From the NCBI GenBank assembly GCA_001799995.1, contig MGUK01000039.1:1-64000 (forward strand): DNA of 64,000 nucleotides, in the 5' to 3' direction. Source of the DNA: Elusimicrobia bacterium GWF2_62_30. Lineage in GTDB: Bacteria > Elusimicrobiota > Elusimicrobia > Elusimicrobiales > UBA9959. Shown here one piece after another: positions 47,548 through 60,308 of this stretch. The position numbers and the translations under genes are program-made. Position 1 is the first letter of the stretch, and each line of letters starts with the position of its first letter. The notes beneath the pieces are model-generated. The model worked only from the letters and a program-made list of their open reading frames with translations, was not told where the DNA came from and searched no databases.

Positions 47548-48311
47548 CAGAATTCCTTGCGCCGCAGCAGCCATAGCGCGGCCAGGTATGAGCCGCCGAC
47601 CCAGGCGGCTGCGGAAACGAAGGCCGGGGCGCCCAGCACGCAGGCGGAGCCCGAAACATCCCGGGCGTTGAAAAGCTGCAGGTTCGGGATCAGCCATACG
47701 GCAGCGTTAAGAGCGGTGCCCTTAAGGCCGCCCGCCTGGTCCGCCAGGAACCGCGTTTCCGGCACGAAATGCCCCAGGGTCCACAGGATGCCGGAGATGA
47801 CCAGCGTGGAGACCGGGGAAGTTGAGAACAGGGAGACGAAAAAAGCGAAAGAGGTTATCACCGCCAGTTTCAGGAAGGAGCCGCCCAGCGCCCAGGCGTA
47901 GAAGGGCGGGACGCCGAACCCCCTGAAGGACAGCAGGAGCAGGTGCATCAGCCCCATGACCGCGAGCATGAATGCGGAAGTGAGCAGCACGCCGGCCAGT
48001 TTCCCGGCCAGGTAGCTCCAGCGCGGTACCGGCCGGGAGAATACCAGGTAGATAGTCTTGGTTTCCGCCTCCTTGAGCAGCGAGGAGGAAGCGGAGAACA
48101 GCGCGTAAGCCAGGGCCGTAAGCTCGATGAGGGCCAGGCCCATGTCCGCCAGCACCCGGCCTTCCTGGTCCACCGCCATTACCCCGGCGAGCACGGAGGC
48201 GTAGATGGAAGTAAAAGCGAACACGGCGAAGAGGGTGAAGAAGCGGTTGCGCACGCTTTCCCTGAAGGAGTTGGAGGCGACCGCGGCGGCCGCGTACAGG
48301 GTATTTTTCAT
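47547..48311 (-). CDS. ABC-2 type transporter permease
   Basis: Six-TM-like profile; FRESVRNRFFTLFAVFA, KTIYLVFSRPVPRWSYLAGKL. Confidence 0.82.
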   Translation of the reverse strand: MKNTLYAAAAVASNSFRESVRNRFFTLFAVFAFTSIYASVLAGVMAVDQEGRVLADMGLALIELTALAYALFSASSSLLKEAETKTIYLVFSRPVPRWSYLAGKLAGVLLTSAFMLAVMGLMHLLLLSFRGFGVPPFYAWALGGSFLKLAVITSFAFFVSLFSTSPVSTLVISGILWTLGHFVPETRFLADQAGGLKGTALNAAVWLIPNLQLFNARDVSGSACVLGAPAFVSAAAWVGGSYLAALWLLRRKEF

Positions 48312-49045
48312 TTCACCGTCTCCACGAAAATGGCTTCAAGGCCCCCGGGCGCGGCTTCCCATTCCGCGCGCGTCACCGTGCGGGCGAGGCTGCCGCGGAC
48401 CATGATCAGCACGCGGGAGCACAGCTTCTCCACTTCGGAGATGCTGTGGGAAGAAAGAAAGATGGTGCAGCCGTCGGCGTTAAGGGCGGCCAGCAGGCCG
48501 CGGATGTCGTGGATGGCCAGCGGGTCCAGGCCGCTTACCGGCTCGTCGAGGACCAGCAGCCGCGGCTTGTGGAGCAGCGCCTGGGCGAGCCCGAGCCGCT
48601 GGAGCATGCCCTTGGAGAATTCGGAGATGCGCTTGCCGGCGTGGGGTTCGAGGCCGGTGCGCCGGAGGGCGCCCTCTACGCCCGCGGCCAGATCCGGCCC
48701 GCCAAGCCCCGAAAGGCGCCCGTAATAGGCGAGCACCGCCCCCGGTGATTCCTGGGGAGAGAAATACGGCAGTTCTGGCAGGAAGCCCACGCTCCCCTTT
48801 GCCGCCCGGCTGGTGGGGGGGAGCCCGAAGATCTCTACGGAGCCTGCGGTGGGGAACAGCAGGCCGGTGATCAGCTTCATTATCGTGGTCTTGCCCGCCC
48901 CGTTAAGGCCGAGCAAGCCGGTAACCTCGCCGGCGGGGATCTCGAAGGAGAGCTCTTTGACCGCGGTATGGTACACGGCGCCCAGGAGCTGGGGGCGCCT
49001 GTAGGTCTTTTCCACGCCGCGGAAGGAAACGGTCGGCCCGGTCAT
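48308..49045 (-). CDS. ABC transporter ATP-binding protein
   Basis: GLLGLNGAGKTTIMKLITGL, FSKGMLQRLGLAQALLHKPRLLVLDEPVSGLDP. Confidence 0.92.
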   Translation of the reverse strand: MTGPTVSFRGVEKTYRRPQLLGAVYHTAVKELSFEIPAGEVTGLLGLNGAGKTTIMKLITGLLFPTAGSVEIFGLPPTSRAAKGSVGFLPELPYFSPQESPGAVLAYYGRLSGLGGPDLAAGVEGALRRTGLEPHAGKRISEFSKGMLQRLGLAQALLHKPRLLVLDEPVSGLDPLAIHDIRGLLAALNADGCTIFLSSHSISEVEKLCSRVLIMVRGSLARTVTRAEWEAAPGGLEAIFVETVK

Positions 49046-50841
49046 CTGATTATTTTCTTCTCTTCCGCTTTCTGCCGCTTCACTTCCTCCTGTATCCTGT
49101 CGATCGGGATCTCGCCCATCTTCAGGAACAGCGTGTGGAACTTGCGCAGGTCGAAATATTTGGCCTCGGTACGCTCGTAATAGCGGCGCATTTCAAGTAT
49201 CCTGTCGAGCCCGTAGACGTACGAGAAGCCGTCGGTCGGCGTGTGGGAAAGCTTCAGCACCTCGTTGTCCGCCTGCGTCTTGGTCATGAAAAGATTTTCC
49301 TGGAAGAACTCCGCGGCTTCCGTCTTGGTCCATTTCCTGGTATGCAGCGCCGTATCGGCATAGGCGCGGGCGCAGCGCAGCGCGCGCACGTAGCAGCGCA
49401 GGAAGCGGGACCAGTACGAAGAATAGAAGCCCATTTCCTCGGCCAGCAGCTCGGCGTAGCAGGCCCAGCCGTTGGTAACTACCGGCTGATGCGAAGCGCG
49501 GCGGATGCGGGAACGGTTGGAAGAGGCCTGGAAGCTGTGCAGGTGCAGCCCCGGCATAATGGCGTAGGCCGTAAGCAGCTCTATCTGCGAATAATTGAAC
49601 CCGGCGGCCAGCACTTTCTCTTTAGCCGCTTCCGGGGTCCCGTCGGGGGGAAGCAGCACGAAAAGCTCGGAGATGCGGGTATCGTCCAGCGAGAAGGAAG
49701 GAGCGTAGAAGACGTAAGGCAGCACCGACGCCATGAACCCGGGCATGCGCTTTATCAGCAGGCGCTGGCGGGGGAACTCCACCACCTTGTGCTCGTCGAA
49801 GTGCTGGTAGGCCCTGTCCATCTCGTCCTGGAAGACTTTAAGCACGTCGGTAGCCGGCGGGTGCTCCTTGGGAAGCTTCTCCATCACCCCTTTCCAGCCT
49901 TTTTCCCTGGCGAGCAGCGCGTCGACGCTCAGCGCTTCCTTAGCAAGCTCCTTCATCGCCGTCTTGAAGGCCGCTTTGGAATGGGAATAGGCCGCGCCGG
50001 GCGTCATATCCAGGGAGTGCAGGCGCTCCAGGTAAAAGCCGTACTCGGCGGAACCGGAGCGGAAATCCCCGTCGGAAACCGGCAGGATGTCCTTTTCCAG
50101 GAAAGCCGCGTACCTGACGAGCGCCGCCTTGACCTTCTCCATGGTATCGTCCACCTGCGTTTTTAGCAGGGGGTCGTACCTGGTGTAGGTGCGGAAAACC
50201 GCGACGAAATCGGAGATATTATTGAGGGAATCGTTGGACTGCTTTATGGCCTGGCGCGTCCAGATCTCAGGCGGCCGGGAAAGGTTCCTCTCGGCCTGCT
50301 CCAGCACGGCGGGCAGGGACTTCAGGCGGGAGAGCGCGTTGGCGGCGCGGGTGTTGTAATCCTCGTAGTCCTTGCTCATCATCTGGAAGACGAGAAAAAG
50401 CGGTTCCAGGTAGTACTGGGGCCGCTTGCCGAGCCGGTCGAGGTTCTCCATCTCGTAGATGTCGACCTCCATCATGTGGTTCAGCGCTTCGTGGTCCACC
50501 TTCTGGGCCGGGTACATGGGGGCTTTATTGACGGCCAGGAGCTTGGTGCGCAGGTTGCGGAGCGCGGCCAGGTGCTTGCCGACCCGTTCCGGGGTGCGGG
50601 AGGTCAGGTAGGAGTCGGCGCCGTGCAGGCCCATGCGGGTGGCGTTCTCCGGATCGAACATCTGGACCGTGGCCAGGTACTGCTCGAAGATCTCGTTAAG
50701 CTTGGTGTTCTCCAGGGTGCCCTGGATATCCTCGGTGGTCAGCGTATCCTCGTAGGCGGGGACGGCGGGGGGCAAGCAGAGGGCGGCGGCGGACAAAAGT
50801 ATACCTATGGAAAACTTTCGTCCGCTAAGTGAAGTTTTCAT
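49042..50841 (-). CDS. DUF885 family protein (M32-like fold), probably metal-site degenerate
   Basis: DUF885 architecture (TPERVGKHLAALRNLRTKL, LDDTRISELFVLLPPDG) but AYAIMPGLHLHSFQ and NGWACYAELLAEEMGF instead of HExxPGHxxQ / EGWA-type motifs; signal peptide. Confidence 0.7.
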   Translation of the reverse strand: MKTSLSGRKFSIGILLSAAALCLPPAVPAYEDTLTTEDIQGTLENTKLNEIFEQYLATVQMFDPENATRMGLHGADSYLTSRTPERVGKHLAALRNLRTKLLAVNKAPMYPAQKVDHEALNHMMEVDIYEMENLDRLGKRPQYYLEPLFLVFQMMSKDYEDYNTRAANALSRLKSLPAVLEQAERNLSRPPEIWTRQAIKQSNDSLNNISDFVAVFRTYTRYDPLLKTQVDDTMEKVKAALVRYAAFLEKDILPVSDGDFRSGSAEYGFYLERLHSLDMTPGAAYSHSKAAFKTAMKELAKEALSVDALLAREKGWKGVMEKLPKEHPPATDVLKVFQDEMDRAYQHFDEHKVVEFPRQRLLIKRMPGFMASVLPYVFYAPSFSLDDTRISELFVLLPPDGTPEAAKEKVLAAGFNYSQIELLTAYAIMPGLHLHSFQASSNRSRIRRASHQPVVTNGWACYAELLAEEMGFYSSYWSRFLRCYVRALRCARAYADTALHTRKWTKTEAAEFFQENLFMTKTQADNEVLKLSHTPTDGFSYVYGLDRILEMRRYYERTEAKYFDLRKFHTLFLKMGEIPIDRIQEEVKRQKAEEKKIIR

Positions 50842-50884
50842 GGAACAAACCTCTTTGACGCGGCCGGTCCTGCCCGGCCGGGAT

Positions 50885-53254
<2,370 letters not shown>

Positions 53255-53297
53255 GTAAAAATATCTCCAGCAGCAACCGAGGGGGAGAGGCCCCGTA

Positions 53298-53903
53298 TTA
53301 TTTCTTTTTGAAATCCAGTACGCCGTCGATGATGCCGTAGTCCTTGGCCTCGGAGGCGGAGAGGTAAAAATTCCTTTCCATGTCCGCGCGCATCTTTTCG
53401 GGAGACTTGCCGCAGTGCTTGGACAGGATCTCGATAAGGCGGGTCTTGTTCTCCTGCATCTCGCGGCTCTCTATCTCGATGTCGGTGGCCTGACCTGAAA
53501 TGCCGCCGCCGAAAATGAGGGGCTGGTGGATCATTATCCGGGCATTGGGCAGCGCGTAGCGCTTGCCCTTGGAGCCGGCGGCCAGCAGCACGGCGCCGAA
53601 GCTCATGGCCATGCCCATGCAGATGGTGGAGATGGGGGCCTTGATGAACTGCATCGTGTCGTACACGGCGAGGCCCGCGGTGACCATGCCGCCGGGGGAG
53701 TTGATGTAAAGATTGATATCTTTATCCGGGTCCTCGGCGTCGAGATACAGCAGCTGGGCTATCACCGTATTGGCCGAAGCCGTGGAGACCGCGCCCTCGG
53801 GATCGCCGAAGAAAATGATCCGGTCTTTCAGCAGGCGCGAGAAGATGTCGTAGGACACCATCGAGCCCTGGTTCCATTTTTCAAGAATTGTAGGTATTAT
53901 CAT
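53298..53903 (-). CDS. clpP: ATP-dependent Clp protease proteolytic subunit
   Basis: [65 protein letters not shown]. Confidence 0.95.
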   Translation of the reverse strand: MIIPTILEKWNQGSMVSYDIFSRLLKDRIIFFGDPEGAVSTASANTVIAQLLYLDAEDPDKDINLYINSPGGMVTAGLAVYDTMQFIKAPISTICMGMAMSFGAVLLAAGSKGKRYALPNARIMIHQPLIFGGGISGQATDIEIESREMQENKTRLIEILSKHCGKSPEKMRADMERNFYLSASEAKDYGIIDGVLDFKKK

Positions 53904-53925
53904 AGTTCCTCCCGGTTCTAAAACT

Positions 53926-55197
53926 TCAGGCCTGGGCCTTCTCTTCCTTGATCACCGCTTTTCCCTTGACCAGGTCCATGGTCTTGTTCTCCACCATGGA
54001 AGCCCTGATATATTCCCTGCGCTTCTCGAAAAGGTCGCGGCCTTTCGTTTTCTCGTCTTCCGTGTTAAGGCGCGCCAGCACCTTGTCCAGCTCCGCGCCC
54101 AGCTCGGCGTCGGTCGCCTCTATCTTTTCCTTCTTGGCGATGTGGTGCAGTATATAGGTAAGGGAAAGGTTGCGCTCGGCCACCGGGCGCAGGCGCTCCA
54201 GCAGCGCGTCGTCGGCGATGTTCTGGTCGGGGGGGAGGCGCTTCTTATAAAGTTCCACCAGCTCCTGGGCCTCCTCCTTCACCAGCGTCGGGGGGAGGGT
54301 GAACGGGTTGCTCTTTATCAGCGCGTCCTCTATCTGGCCGAGCAGGTCCTTCTCGGTCTTTTCGGCCGCGTTGTGCTCGAGCATTTTGCGCACGTTGGAC
54401 TTTAATTCCTCCACCGTCTTTACGCCCGCTTCCTTCAGGAAATTCTCGTCCAGCTCGGGGACCACCTTTTCCTTTATCTCGACGACGACCACTTTAAAAA
54501 GGGCCTTCTTGTCGCCGAAAGGGGCGGTGAACTCCCGGGTCTCGCCTTTCTTGGCGCCGATCACGGCCTCGGCCAGGCCGGCGATGGTCTGCGGGGTGGA
54601 GAGATCCACGATCTCGCCTTTAACTTCGCCGCCGGGCACTTTCACGCCGTTCTCCCAGGTCTCGTAATCCACTATCACAAAATGGTTCTTCGCCACCGGC
54701 GCGGCCTCCGGGACGGGTTTGAGGTAGGCGTTATATTCGCGCACCTGGTTGATATACTTCTCGACGTCCGCGTCCTCTATTTTTTTCGTGCGGCGCGTAG
54801 CGGCGATCTTCTCGTAGCCTTTCGGCTCTATCACCGGGGAACATTCGAACTGCAGTTCGAAGGACATCGCGCGGCCCGGTTCGTACTTGAGGCTCTTGAC
54901 GAGCGGGGCCACGACGGGATTTATGGCGGCGCCCTTGATTATTTCCGGCAGCGCGGCCTTCGCCGAGATATCGAGCACCTCGTCCTTCACCATGGAAGGG
55001 AACTGTTCCTTGATCATCGAAAGCGGGACCTTCCCGACGCGGAAACCCGGGAGGGTCACCACGCTCTGAAGGCGCACCAGCGCCTCCTGCGAAGCTTCTC
55101 CCAGTATTTTGTCGTCGAGCGTGACCGAGAAGACGTGCACGCAGCCGTCCTGTTTGACTTTTTTTATCTTGTCGTTGAAGCCTAAAGTAATGCCCAT
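53926..55197 (-). CDS. tig: Trigger factor
   Basis: [22 protein letters not shown]-like central domain; start chosen at [10 protein letters not shown] with upstream GGAGG. Confidence 0.9.
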   Translation of the reverse strand: MGITLGFNDKIKKVKQDGCVHVFSVTLDDKILGEASQEALVRLQSVVTLPGFRVGKVPLSMIKEQFPSMVKDEVLDISAKAALPEIIKGAAINPVVAPLVKSLKYEPGRAMSFELQFECSPVIEPKGYEKIAATRRTKKIEDADVEKYINQVREYNAYLKPVPEAAPVAKNHFVIVDYETWENGVKVPGGEVKGEIVDLSTPQTIAGLAEAVIGAKKGETREFTAPFGDKKALFKVVVVEIKEKVVPELDENFLKEAGVKTVEELKSNVRKMLEHNAAEKTEKDLLGQIEDALIKSNPFTLPPTLVKEEAQELVELYKKRLPPDQNIADDALLERLRPVAERNLSLTYILHHIAKKEKIEATDAELGAELDKVLARLNTEDEKTKGRDLFEKRREYIRASMVENKTMDLVKGKAVIKEEKAQA

Positions 55198-55238
55198 GAT
55201 TCCTCCGCCTTTAATTTGCTGGATCAAAACTGCATTAT

Positions 55239-55321
55239 GTCGGGACGGGGACTTGAACCCCGACGGGTGTAACCCCACATGGTCCTAAGCCATGCGCGTC
55301 TGCCAATTCCGCCATCCCGAC
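55239..55321 (-). tRNA. tRNA-Leu(UAG)
   Basis: Minus strand folds as a class II cloverleaf, gtcggga...tcccgac acceptor, anticodon loop CTTAGGA, T-loop GTTCAAGTC; 83 nt. Confidence 0.93.
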
Positions 55322-55433
55322 CCGGAAAACCGGCCAAAAAAAAAGAGCAATGAGTAATTGAGTTTTCCGGGAAGGCAGACCCTTCGCCCTGTACTCGCCA
55401 GATATTACCCACTACTCTCGCCGAAAAACTGTT

Positions 55434-55505
55434 TGGGCCATACGGGATTCGAACCTGTAACCTTGCGCTTAAGAGGCGCCTGCTCTACCGTTGAGCTAAT
55501 GGCCC
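55434..55505 (-). tRNA. tRNA-Lys(CUU)
   Basis: Minus strand gggccat...atggccc acceptor, anticodon loop CTCTTAA, T-loop GGTTCGAATCC; 72 nt. Confidence 0.92.
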
Positions 55506-55621
55506 GCGTATTTATTATACATAAAACTTTCCGTAGATTTCAAAATCTTCCTCAAAAAAACGCCGCGCGCCGCCCGGCACGGCCTTGTTAGCCGGGACCG
55601 CTAATTGCTACATTTACTGTA

Positions 55622-57664
55622 ATGATAAAGAAATACCTTATCCTCTGTTTTGCCGCGGCCCTCTGCTCCCCCGCGGCGGACCTGCGCGCGCAGGAAGACC
55701 TGGGAAAGCTCTATTCCGACTCTTCCGCGCAGTGGCTGGACGGCCGGCCGGAAGACGCCGCCGGCGCGCTCAAATACGTCGCGTACCGCGCCACCGATAC
55801 CGCCCTCACGCTGGCGGCGATGAAAGACCTCGCGGTCCTGTTCGCCGAGGCGGGCAAGAACAGCGAAGCGCTGGCTCACCTCGCGAAGGCCGAGATCCTG
55901 GCGCCGGAAGATTTCTACGTGCAGTTCGAAAAGGGCTGGAACCTCCTTTGCCTTGAAAAAGACCAGGACGCGCGCGCCGCGTTCGAAAAGTCCCTCACTC
56001 TTACCGCCGACCCGTCGCTGGTCATCCAGACCCGCTTCGCGCTGGCCCTGACGGAGGCCAGGCTCTCGGGTCCGGCCGCCGCGGTGGACCAGCTGCGGTC
56101 CGTCTACACCCGCTATCCTTACCTGCTCTCCCCGTCGGCGCAGATGATGGCCTTCTACCTGGAGAAGATGAAAAAAAAGCCGCACGCGCTGAACTTCATG
56201 AAAGAAGCCCTTTCCTACGATCCGCGCAACCTGCAGGCGGAAATAGACCTGGCGCGCCTCTACGAGGAGACCGGGTTCAATATGCCGGCCTGGCAGACCT
56301 ACTACACGCTTTACGACCTGGACCCGGAGGAGCCCGCGTTCAGCGAGAAGATCAAAAAACTCTCCAAATATGTAAAAGGGAAAGCGGAAGACCTGCTCTA
56401 CTGGGCGCGCATGGCCTGGCCGGCGCATAAGAACCCGATAGGCGCGGTATCCGGCCCGTCGATAAAGATCGCCCTGTACGCCGGGCGCGGCGGCGCGCCC
56501 GCGGCCGTCAAAAGCTTCAGCTTCATCGTCACCTCCGATTTCGACATGATGGACGCGCGCCTCGGGCGGATCTTCACCGGCCGGAGCGGCGTGCAATGGA
56601 CCTTCGCTTACAACGAGATGAACCGTCTCTACGAATTACGGGACAACTCCGGGGCGGTGACCCATACCACGGCGAACAACGTGAGGATAGTGCCCAAGTC
56701 GGCCACCGCGGTCATACTTATTAAGAGCCCGGAGCTGCCGGAAGCGCACGGCGTCAACCGCAGCGACAAGGAAGTGGCAGGCGAAGTCCTGATCCTGACG
56801 CGCGAAAAAGGCTTCTGGCTTATAAACGAAACCGCGGCCGAATATCTGGTCAGCCCGGTGACCGCTTCCCTTTCCGACAGGAACAAGCTGCCCGAGTATA
56901 TGAAGGCCCTGGCGGTAACGGTACGCACGCGCCTGGCCTGGCTGGCGGCTTCGGTGCGCCACGAAAGCCGTGAGTACCAGCTTTGCGATTCGGCCCACTG
57001 CCTGGTCTACCCCGGCCTGCAGGCGGAGAATGACGCGTCGGCGGAGGCCGCGAAGGCGACACGAGGCGAGGTGCTGCAGCTGGCCGGCGCCACGGCCCCG
57101 GCGGAATTCCACCGGGCGTGCGGCGGGATCACCCGCGAGGGGGTCAACGATTCAGGCCGCCCGGCGGTCAAAACTACGCCTTTCGGGATCTACTCCAGGA
57201 GAGTGGAGGCCCCGCCCGACGGGCTGTTCTGCATGCCCGAGGACAAGACCGAAAGCGCTGACGTCTCCTGGACGCTGATGCTCGCCCCCAAATGGATAGA
57301 ATCGCGCCTGAACCGGAAATACAAGGTAGGCTACCTTAAGGCCCTGGTCCCGCTGGCGCGGGAAGCGGACGGGCGCATAAGATCGATGAGGGCGGAGGGA
57401 ACCGCCGGGACCGCGGTCATAGAAGGGCCCGCCGCGATAGCCGAAATGCTGACCGCCGGCACCCTGCGCTCGACGCTGTTCAGCATCCGCCCCATCTACC
57501 GCGGCAAATTCCCCGAGTTCTTCATGCTGCGCGGCACCGGGACCGGCGACGGCACCGGACTGTGCCTGATGGGCGGGCGCGGGATGGCGAAGAACCTGGG
57601 CGCCAAATACCTGGCGATACTTTCCCGGTATTATCCCTACTATAAGGTAAAGAAGGTCCGCTGA
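55622..57664 (+). CDS. SpoIID/LytB-domain protein with N-terminal TPR-like region
   Basis: TPR-like helices at the N-terminus; C-terminal ATRGEVLQ...FHRACGGITREG...FMLRGTGTGDGTGLCLMGGRGMAKNLGAKYLAILSRYYP. Confidence 0.8.
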   Translation: MIKKYLILCFAAALCSPAADLRAQEDLGKLYSDSSAQWLDGRPEDAAGALKYVAYRATDTALTLAAMKDLAVLFAEAGKNSEALAHLAKAEILAPEDFYVQFEKGWNLLCLEKDQDARAAFEKSLTLTADPSLVIQTRFALALTEARLSGPAAAVDQLRSVYTRYPYLLSPSAQMMAFYLEKMKKKPHALNFMKEALSYDPRNLQAEIDLARLYEETGFNMPAWQTYYTLYDLDPEEPAFSEKIKKLSKYVKGKAEDLLYWARMAWPAHKNPIGAVSGPSIKIALYAGRGGAPAAVKSFSFIVTSDFDMMDARLGRIFTGRSGVQWTFAYNEMNRLYELRDNSGAVTHTTANNVRIVPKSATAVILIKSPELPEAHGVNRSDKEVAGEVLILTREKGFWLINETAAEYLVSPVTASLSDRNKLPEYMKALAVTVRTRLAWLAASVRHESREYQLCDSAHCLVYPGLQAENDASAEAAKATRGEVLQLAGATAPAEFHRACGGITREGVNDSGRPAVKTTPFGIYSRRVEAPPDGLFCMPEDKTESADVSWTLMLAPKWIESRLNRKYKVGYLKALVPLAREADGRIRSMRAEGTAGTAVIEGPAAIAEMLTAGTLRSTLFSIRPIYRGKFPEFFMLRGTGTGDGTGLCLMGGRGMAKNLGAKYLAILSRYYPYYKVKKVR

Positions 57665-57673
57665 CCCCCGGCT

Positions 57674-58810
57674 ATGGTAAAGGTAGTGCACATAATAACG
57701 CGGCTGGATTTCGGGGGGGCGCAGGGCAACACTCTCTACACGGCCTCGCACCTGGACCGCGCGCGGTTCGACGCGGCGCTGTGGACCGGCGCGGGCGGCC
57801 TGCTCGACGAGAAGGCGCCCCGGGGCCTGCTTACGCACGTAACCGGCCTCGGCCGCGAAATAAATCCCTTCCACGACCTTCTCGCGCTGTACCGCCTCTA
57901 CCGCCTGCTCAGGCGCTCGGCTCCCGACGTTGTGCACACCCATTCCTCCAAGGCCGGCATCCTCGGCCGCCTGGCCGCCGCCGCGGCGCGCGTGCCGGTG
58001 GTCGTACACACCTTCCACGGTTTCGGCTTCCACCCGTTGCAGAGCCCGCTCAAGCGCGGCTTCTTCATCCTGCTGGAAAAGTTCTGCGCTCTGTTCAGCG
58101 ACGCGCTGATCTTCGTCTCCCGGGATAACATGGAAACGGCGCGGGCCGCTGGCATCGGCTCCCCGGAAAAATACAGGCTGATCCGCAGCGGGGTAAAACT
58201 TGCCGGCTACCCCGCGCAGGTCTCCCGGGCGGAAAAGCGCGCCGCCCTCGGGCTGCCGGAGTCCGCCCTGGTCGTAACCGCCATCGGCAACGCCAAGCCG
58301 CAGAAGAACCCCGGCGATTTCATAAAGGCCGCGGCGCGCCTGCTGCCGTCCCGCCCGGACGCGCGCTTCGTTTTCGTCGGCGGCGGGGAGGCGCTGGAAG
58401 CGCTGCGCGCCGAGACCGCCGCGCTCGGCCTCGCGGACCGCTGCCTCTTTACCGGCTGGAGGGAGGACTCCGGCGAAATACTGGCGGCCTCTGATATTTT
58501 CGCGCTCACCTCGCTGTGGGAAGGCCTCCCGCGCAGCCTGGTGGAAGCCATGAAGACCGGCCTGCCCTCCGTGTGCTACCGCGCCGACGGAGTGGCGGAC
58601 ATCCTTAAAGCCGGCCTTAACGGCTTCCCCGTAGAAAAAGGCGACCTGGACGGCTTCTGCTCCTCGCTCGCCCGGGTAATGGACGACGGGGCGCTGCGCG
58701 CGCGCCTTGCCGCCGGCGCGGCGGGAACGGACCTCGCCGAATTCGATATCGATACCATGGTGAAACAACAGGAAGAACTTTACACCGCCCTGCTGGCGGC
58801 CCGGAAATAA
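57674..58810 (+). CDS. Glycosyltransferase family 4
   Basis: VHIITRLDFGGAQGNTLYTA, VHTHSSKAGILGRLAAA, LTSLWEGLPRSLVEAMKTGLPSVCY. Confidence 0.9.
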   Translation: MVKVVHIITRLDFGGAQGNTLYTASHLDRARFDAALWTGAGGLLDEKAPRGLLTHVTGLGREINPFHDLLALYRLYRLLRRSAPDVVHTHSSKAGILGRLAAAAARVPVVVHTFHGFGFHPLQSPLKRGFFILLEKFCALFSDALIFVSRDNMETARAAGIGSPEKYRLIRSGVKLAGYPAQVSRAEKRAALGLPESALVVTAIGNAKPQKNPGDFIKAAARLLPSRPDARFVFVGGGEALEALRAETAALGLADRCLFTGWREDSGEILAASDIFALTSLWEGLPRSLVEAMKTGLPSVCYRADGVADILKAGLNGFPVEKGDLDGFCSSLARVMDDGALRARLAAGAAGTDLAEFDIDTMVKQQEELYTALLAARK

Positions 58811-58813
58811 TTT

Positions 58814-59764
58814 ATGACAAAGCTCTCCGTAGTTATCCCGGTACTGAACGAAGCGGAGGCCCTGCCGCGCCTCGCCCGCGAACTTACGGCGGCCCTCGAT
58901 TCGCTCGGCCTGCCCTGCGAAGCTATCTGGGTGGACGACGGCAGCACCGACGGCTCCTTCGCCGCGCTCAGGGAACTGGCCGCCGCCGACGCGCGCCACA
59001 AGGCCCTGCGCCTTTCGCGCAACTGCGGCCAGACGGCGGCCCTGGCGGCCGGCATAGCCGAAGCCTCCGGTGAATGGATAGTCACGCTCGACGCGGACGG
59101 GCAGAACGATCCGGCCGACATCGCGGCGCTCCTGGCCCGGGCCCGCTCGGGCTACGACGTGGTGAGCGGCTGGCGCAAGGACCGGCACGACGCTTTTTTC
59201 TCCCGCATCCTCCCGTCGCGCGCGGCCAACGCGGTGATCTCCGCGGTCACCGGGGTGCAGCTGCACGATTTCGGCTGCACGCTGAAGATCTACCGGGCCT
59301 CCCTGCTCAAAAGCGTGGACCTTTACGGGGAAATGCACCGCTTCCTCCCCGCCCTGCTCAACTACGCCGGCGCTTCCATCTCCGAGCTGGAAGTCAACCA
59401 CAGGCCCCGCGAGACCGGCCGTTCTAAATACGGCCTGGCCCGCACCTTCAAGGTGCTGCTGGACCTCCTCACCGTTAAATTCATGGGCGAGTTCATAACC
59501 AAGCCCATCTATCTTTTCGGGGGGATCAGCCTGGCCCTCCTGGCCGCTTCAGCGGCGATGGCCTGCTACACCCTCTATAACAAGTTCTTCAACCATATCT
59601 TCGTGAAGGACCAGCCGCTCTTCCTGGTGGCGATCTTCTTCGCCCTGGTAGCGGCGCAGTTCGCCTTCATGGGACTGATAGCCGAAGTGCTGATCCGCAC
59701 CTACCACAGCGCCAACCGCAAACCGCCGTACACCGTGGCCGAAAGGTCCCAGGCCGTTGACTAA
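58814..59764 (+). CDS. Glycosyltransferase family 2 (ArnC/DPM1-like) with C-terminal TM helices
   Basis: LSVVIPVLNEAEALPRLARELTA, WVDDGSTDGSFAAL, TLDADGQNDPADI; two TM helices. Confidence 0.92.
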   Translation: MTKLSVVIPVLNEAEALPRLARELTAALDSLGLPCEAIWVDDGSTDGSFAALRELAAADARHKALRLSRNCGQTAALAAGIAEASGEWIVTLDADGQNDPADIAALLARARSGYDVVSGWRKDRHDAFFSRILPSRAANAVISAVTGVQLHDFGCTLKIYRASLLKSVDLYGEMHRFLPALLNYAGASISELEVNHRPRETGRSKYGLARTFKVLLDLLTVKFMGEFITKPIYLFGGISLALLAASAAMACYTLYNKFFNHIFVKDQPLFLVAIFFALVAAQFAFMGLIAEVLIRTYHSANRKPPYTVAERSQAVD

Positions 59765-59794
59765 ACCCCGCAGAGTTGATATCTTATACCCGGC

Positions 59795-60292
59795 ATGCAC
59801 GCAAAAGACCCGCTGATATTTAAAGCCCTGGAGATACGCGAAAGCCGGGGGCTGGACATTTCCCTGTCGCCGCCCCTGGAGTTCTACGCCGACGCTTTCA
59901 CGGAGCCGGGCACGCTGAAAAGCCTCAAGGTCACCCTGTCGTTCTCCGTCGGGGGGGACGAGCTGCTCCTGACCGGACGGACGGACGCGGAACTGGCCCT
60001 GCGCTGCGCCCGCTGCGACGCGCCGATAGCCCGCCGCCTTTCCGACACTTTTGACGAGGCATACCCGGATTCAGTAGAATATATAGATACGCGCGATATT
60101 ATCAGGGAGACCGTGGCCCTGCTCGCGCCGCTGAAAGTTTTGTGTTCCGAAACCTGCAAGGGACGGTGCCCGCTGTGCGGTGTTGACCGCAACGCGACGC
60201 CCTGCACCTGCAGCATGGACAAGGCGACTCCTTTCGAGGCGCTCAAAGGCCTCAAGATCAGGAAGCCCGACGATAAAGGACGCAAACAGTAA
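59795..60292 (+). CDS. DUF177 (YceD-like) protein
   Basis: LRCARCDAPIARRL...CSETCKGRCPLCGVDRNATPCTC; immediately upstream of rpmF. Confidence 0.88.
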   Translation: MHAKDPLIFKALEIRESRGLDISLSPPLEFYADAFTEPGTLKSLKVTLSFSVGGDELLLTGRTDAELALRCARCDAPIARRLSDTFDEAYPDSVEYIDTRDIIRETVALLAPLKVLCSETCKGRCPLCGVDRNATPCTCSMDKATPFEALKGLKIRKPDDKGRKQ

Positions 60293-60308
60293 AAAAGAGG
60301 AATAGAAA

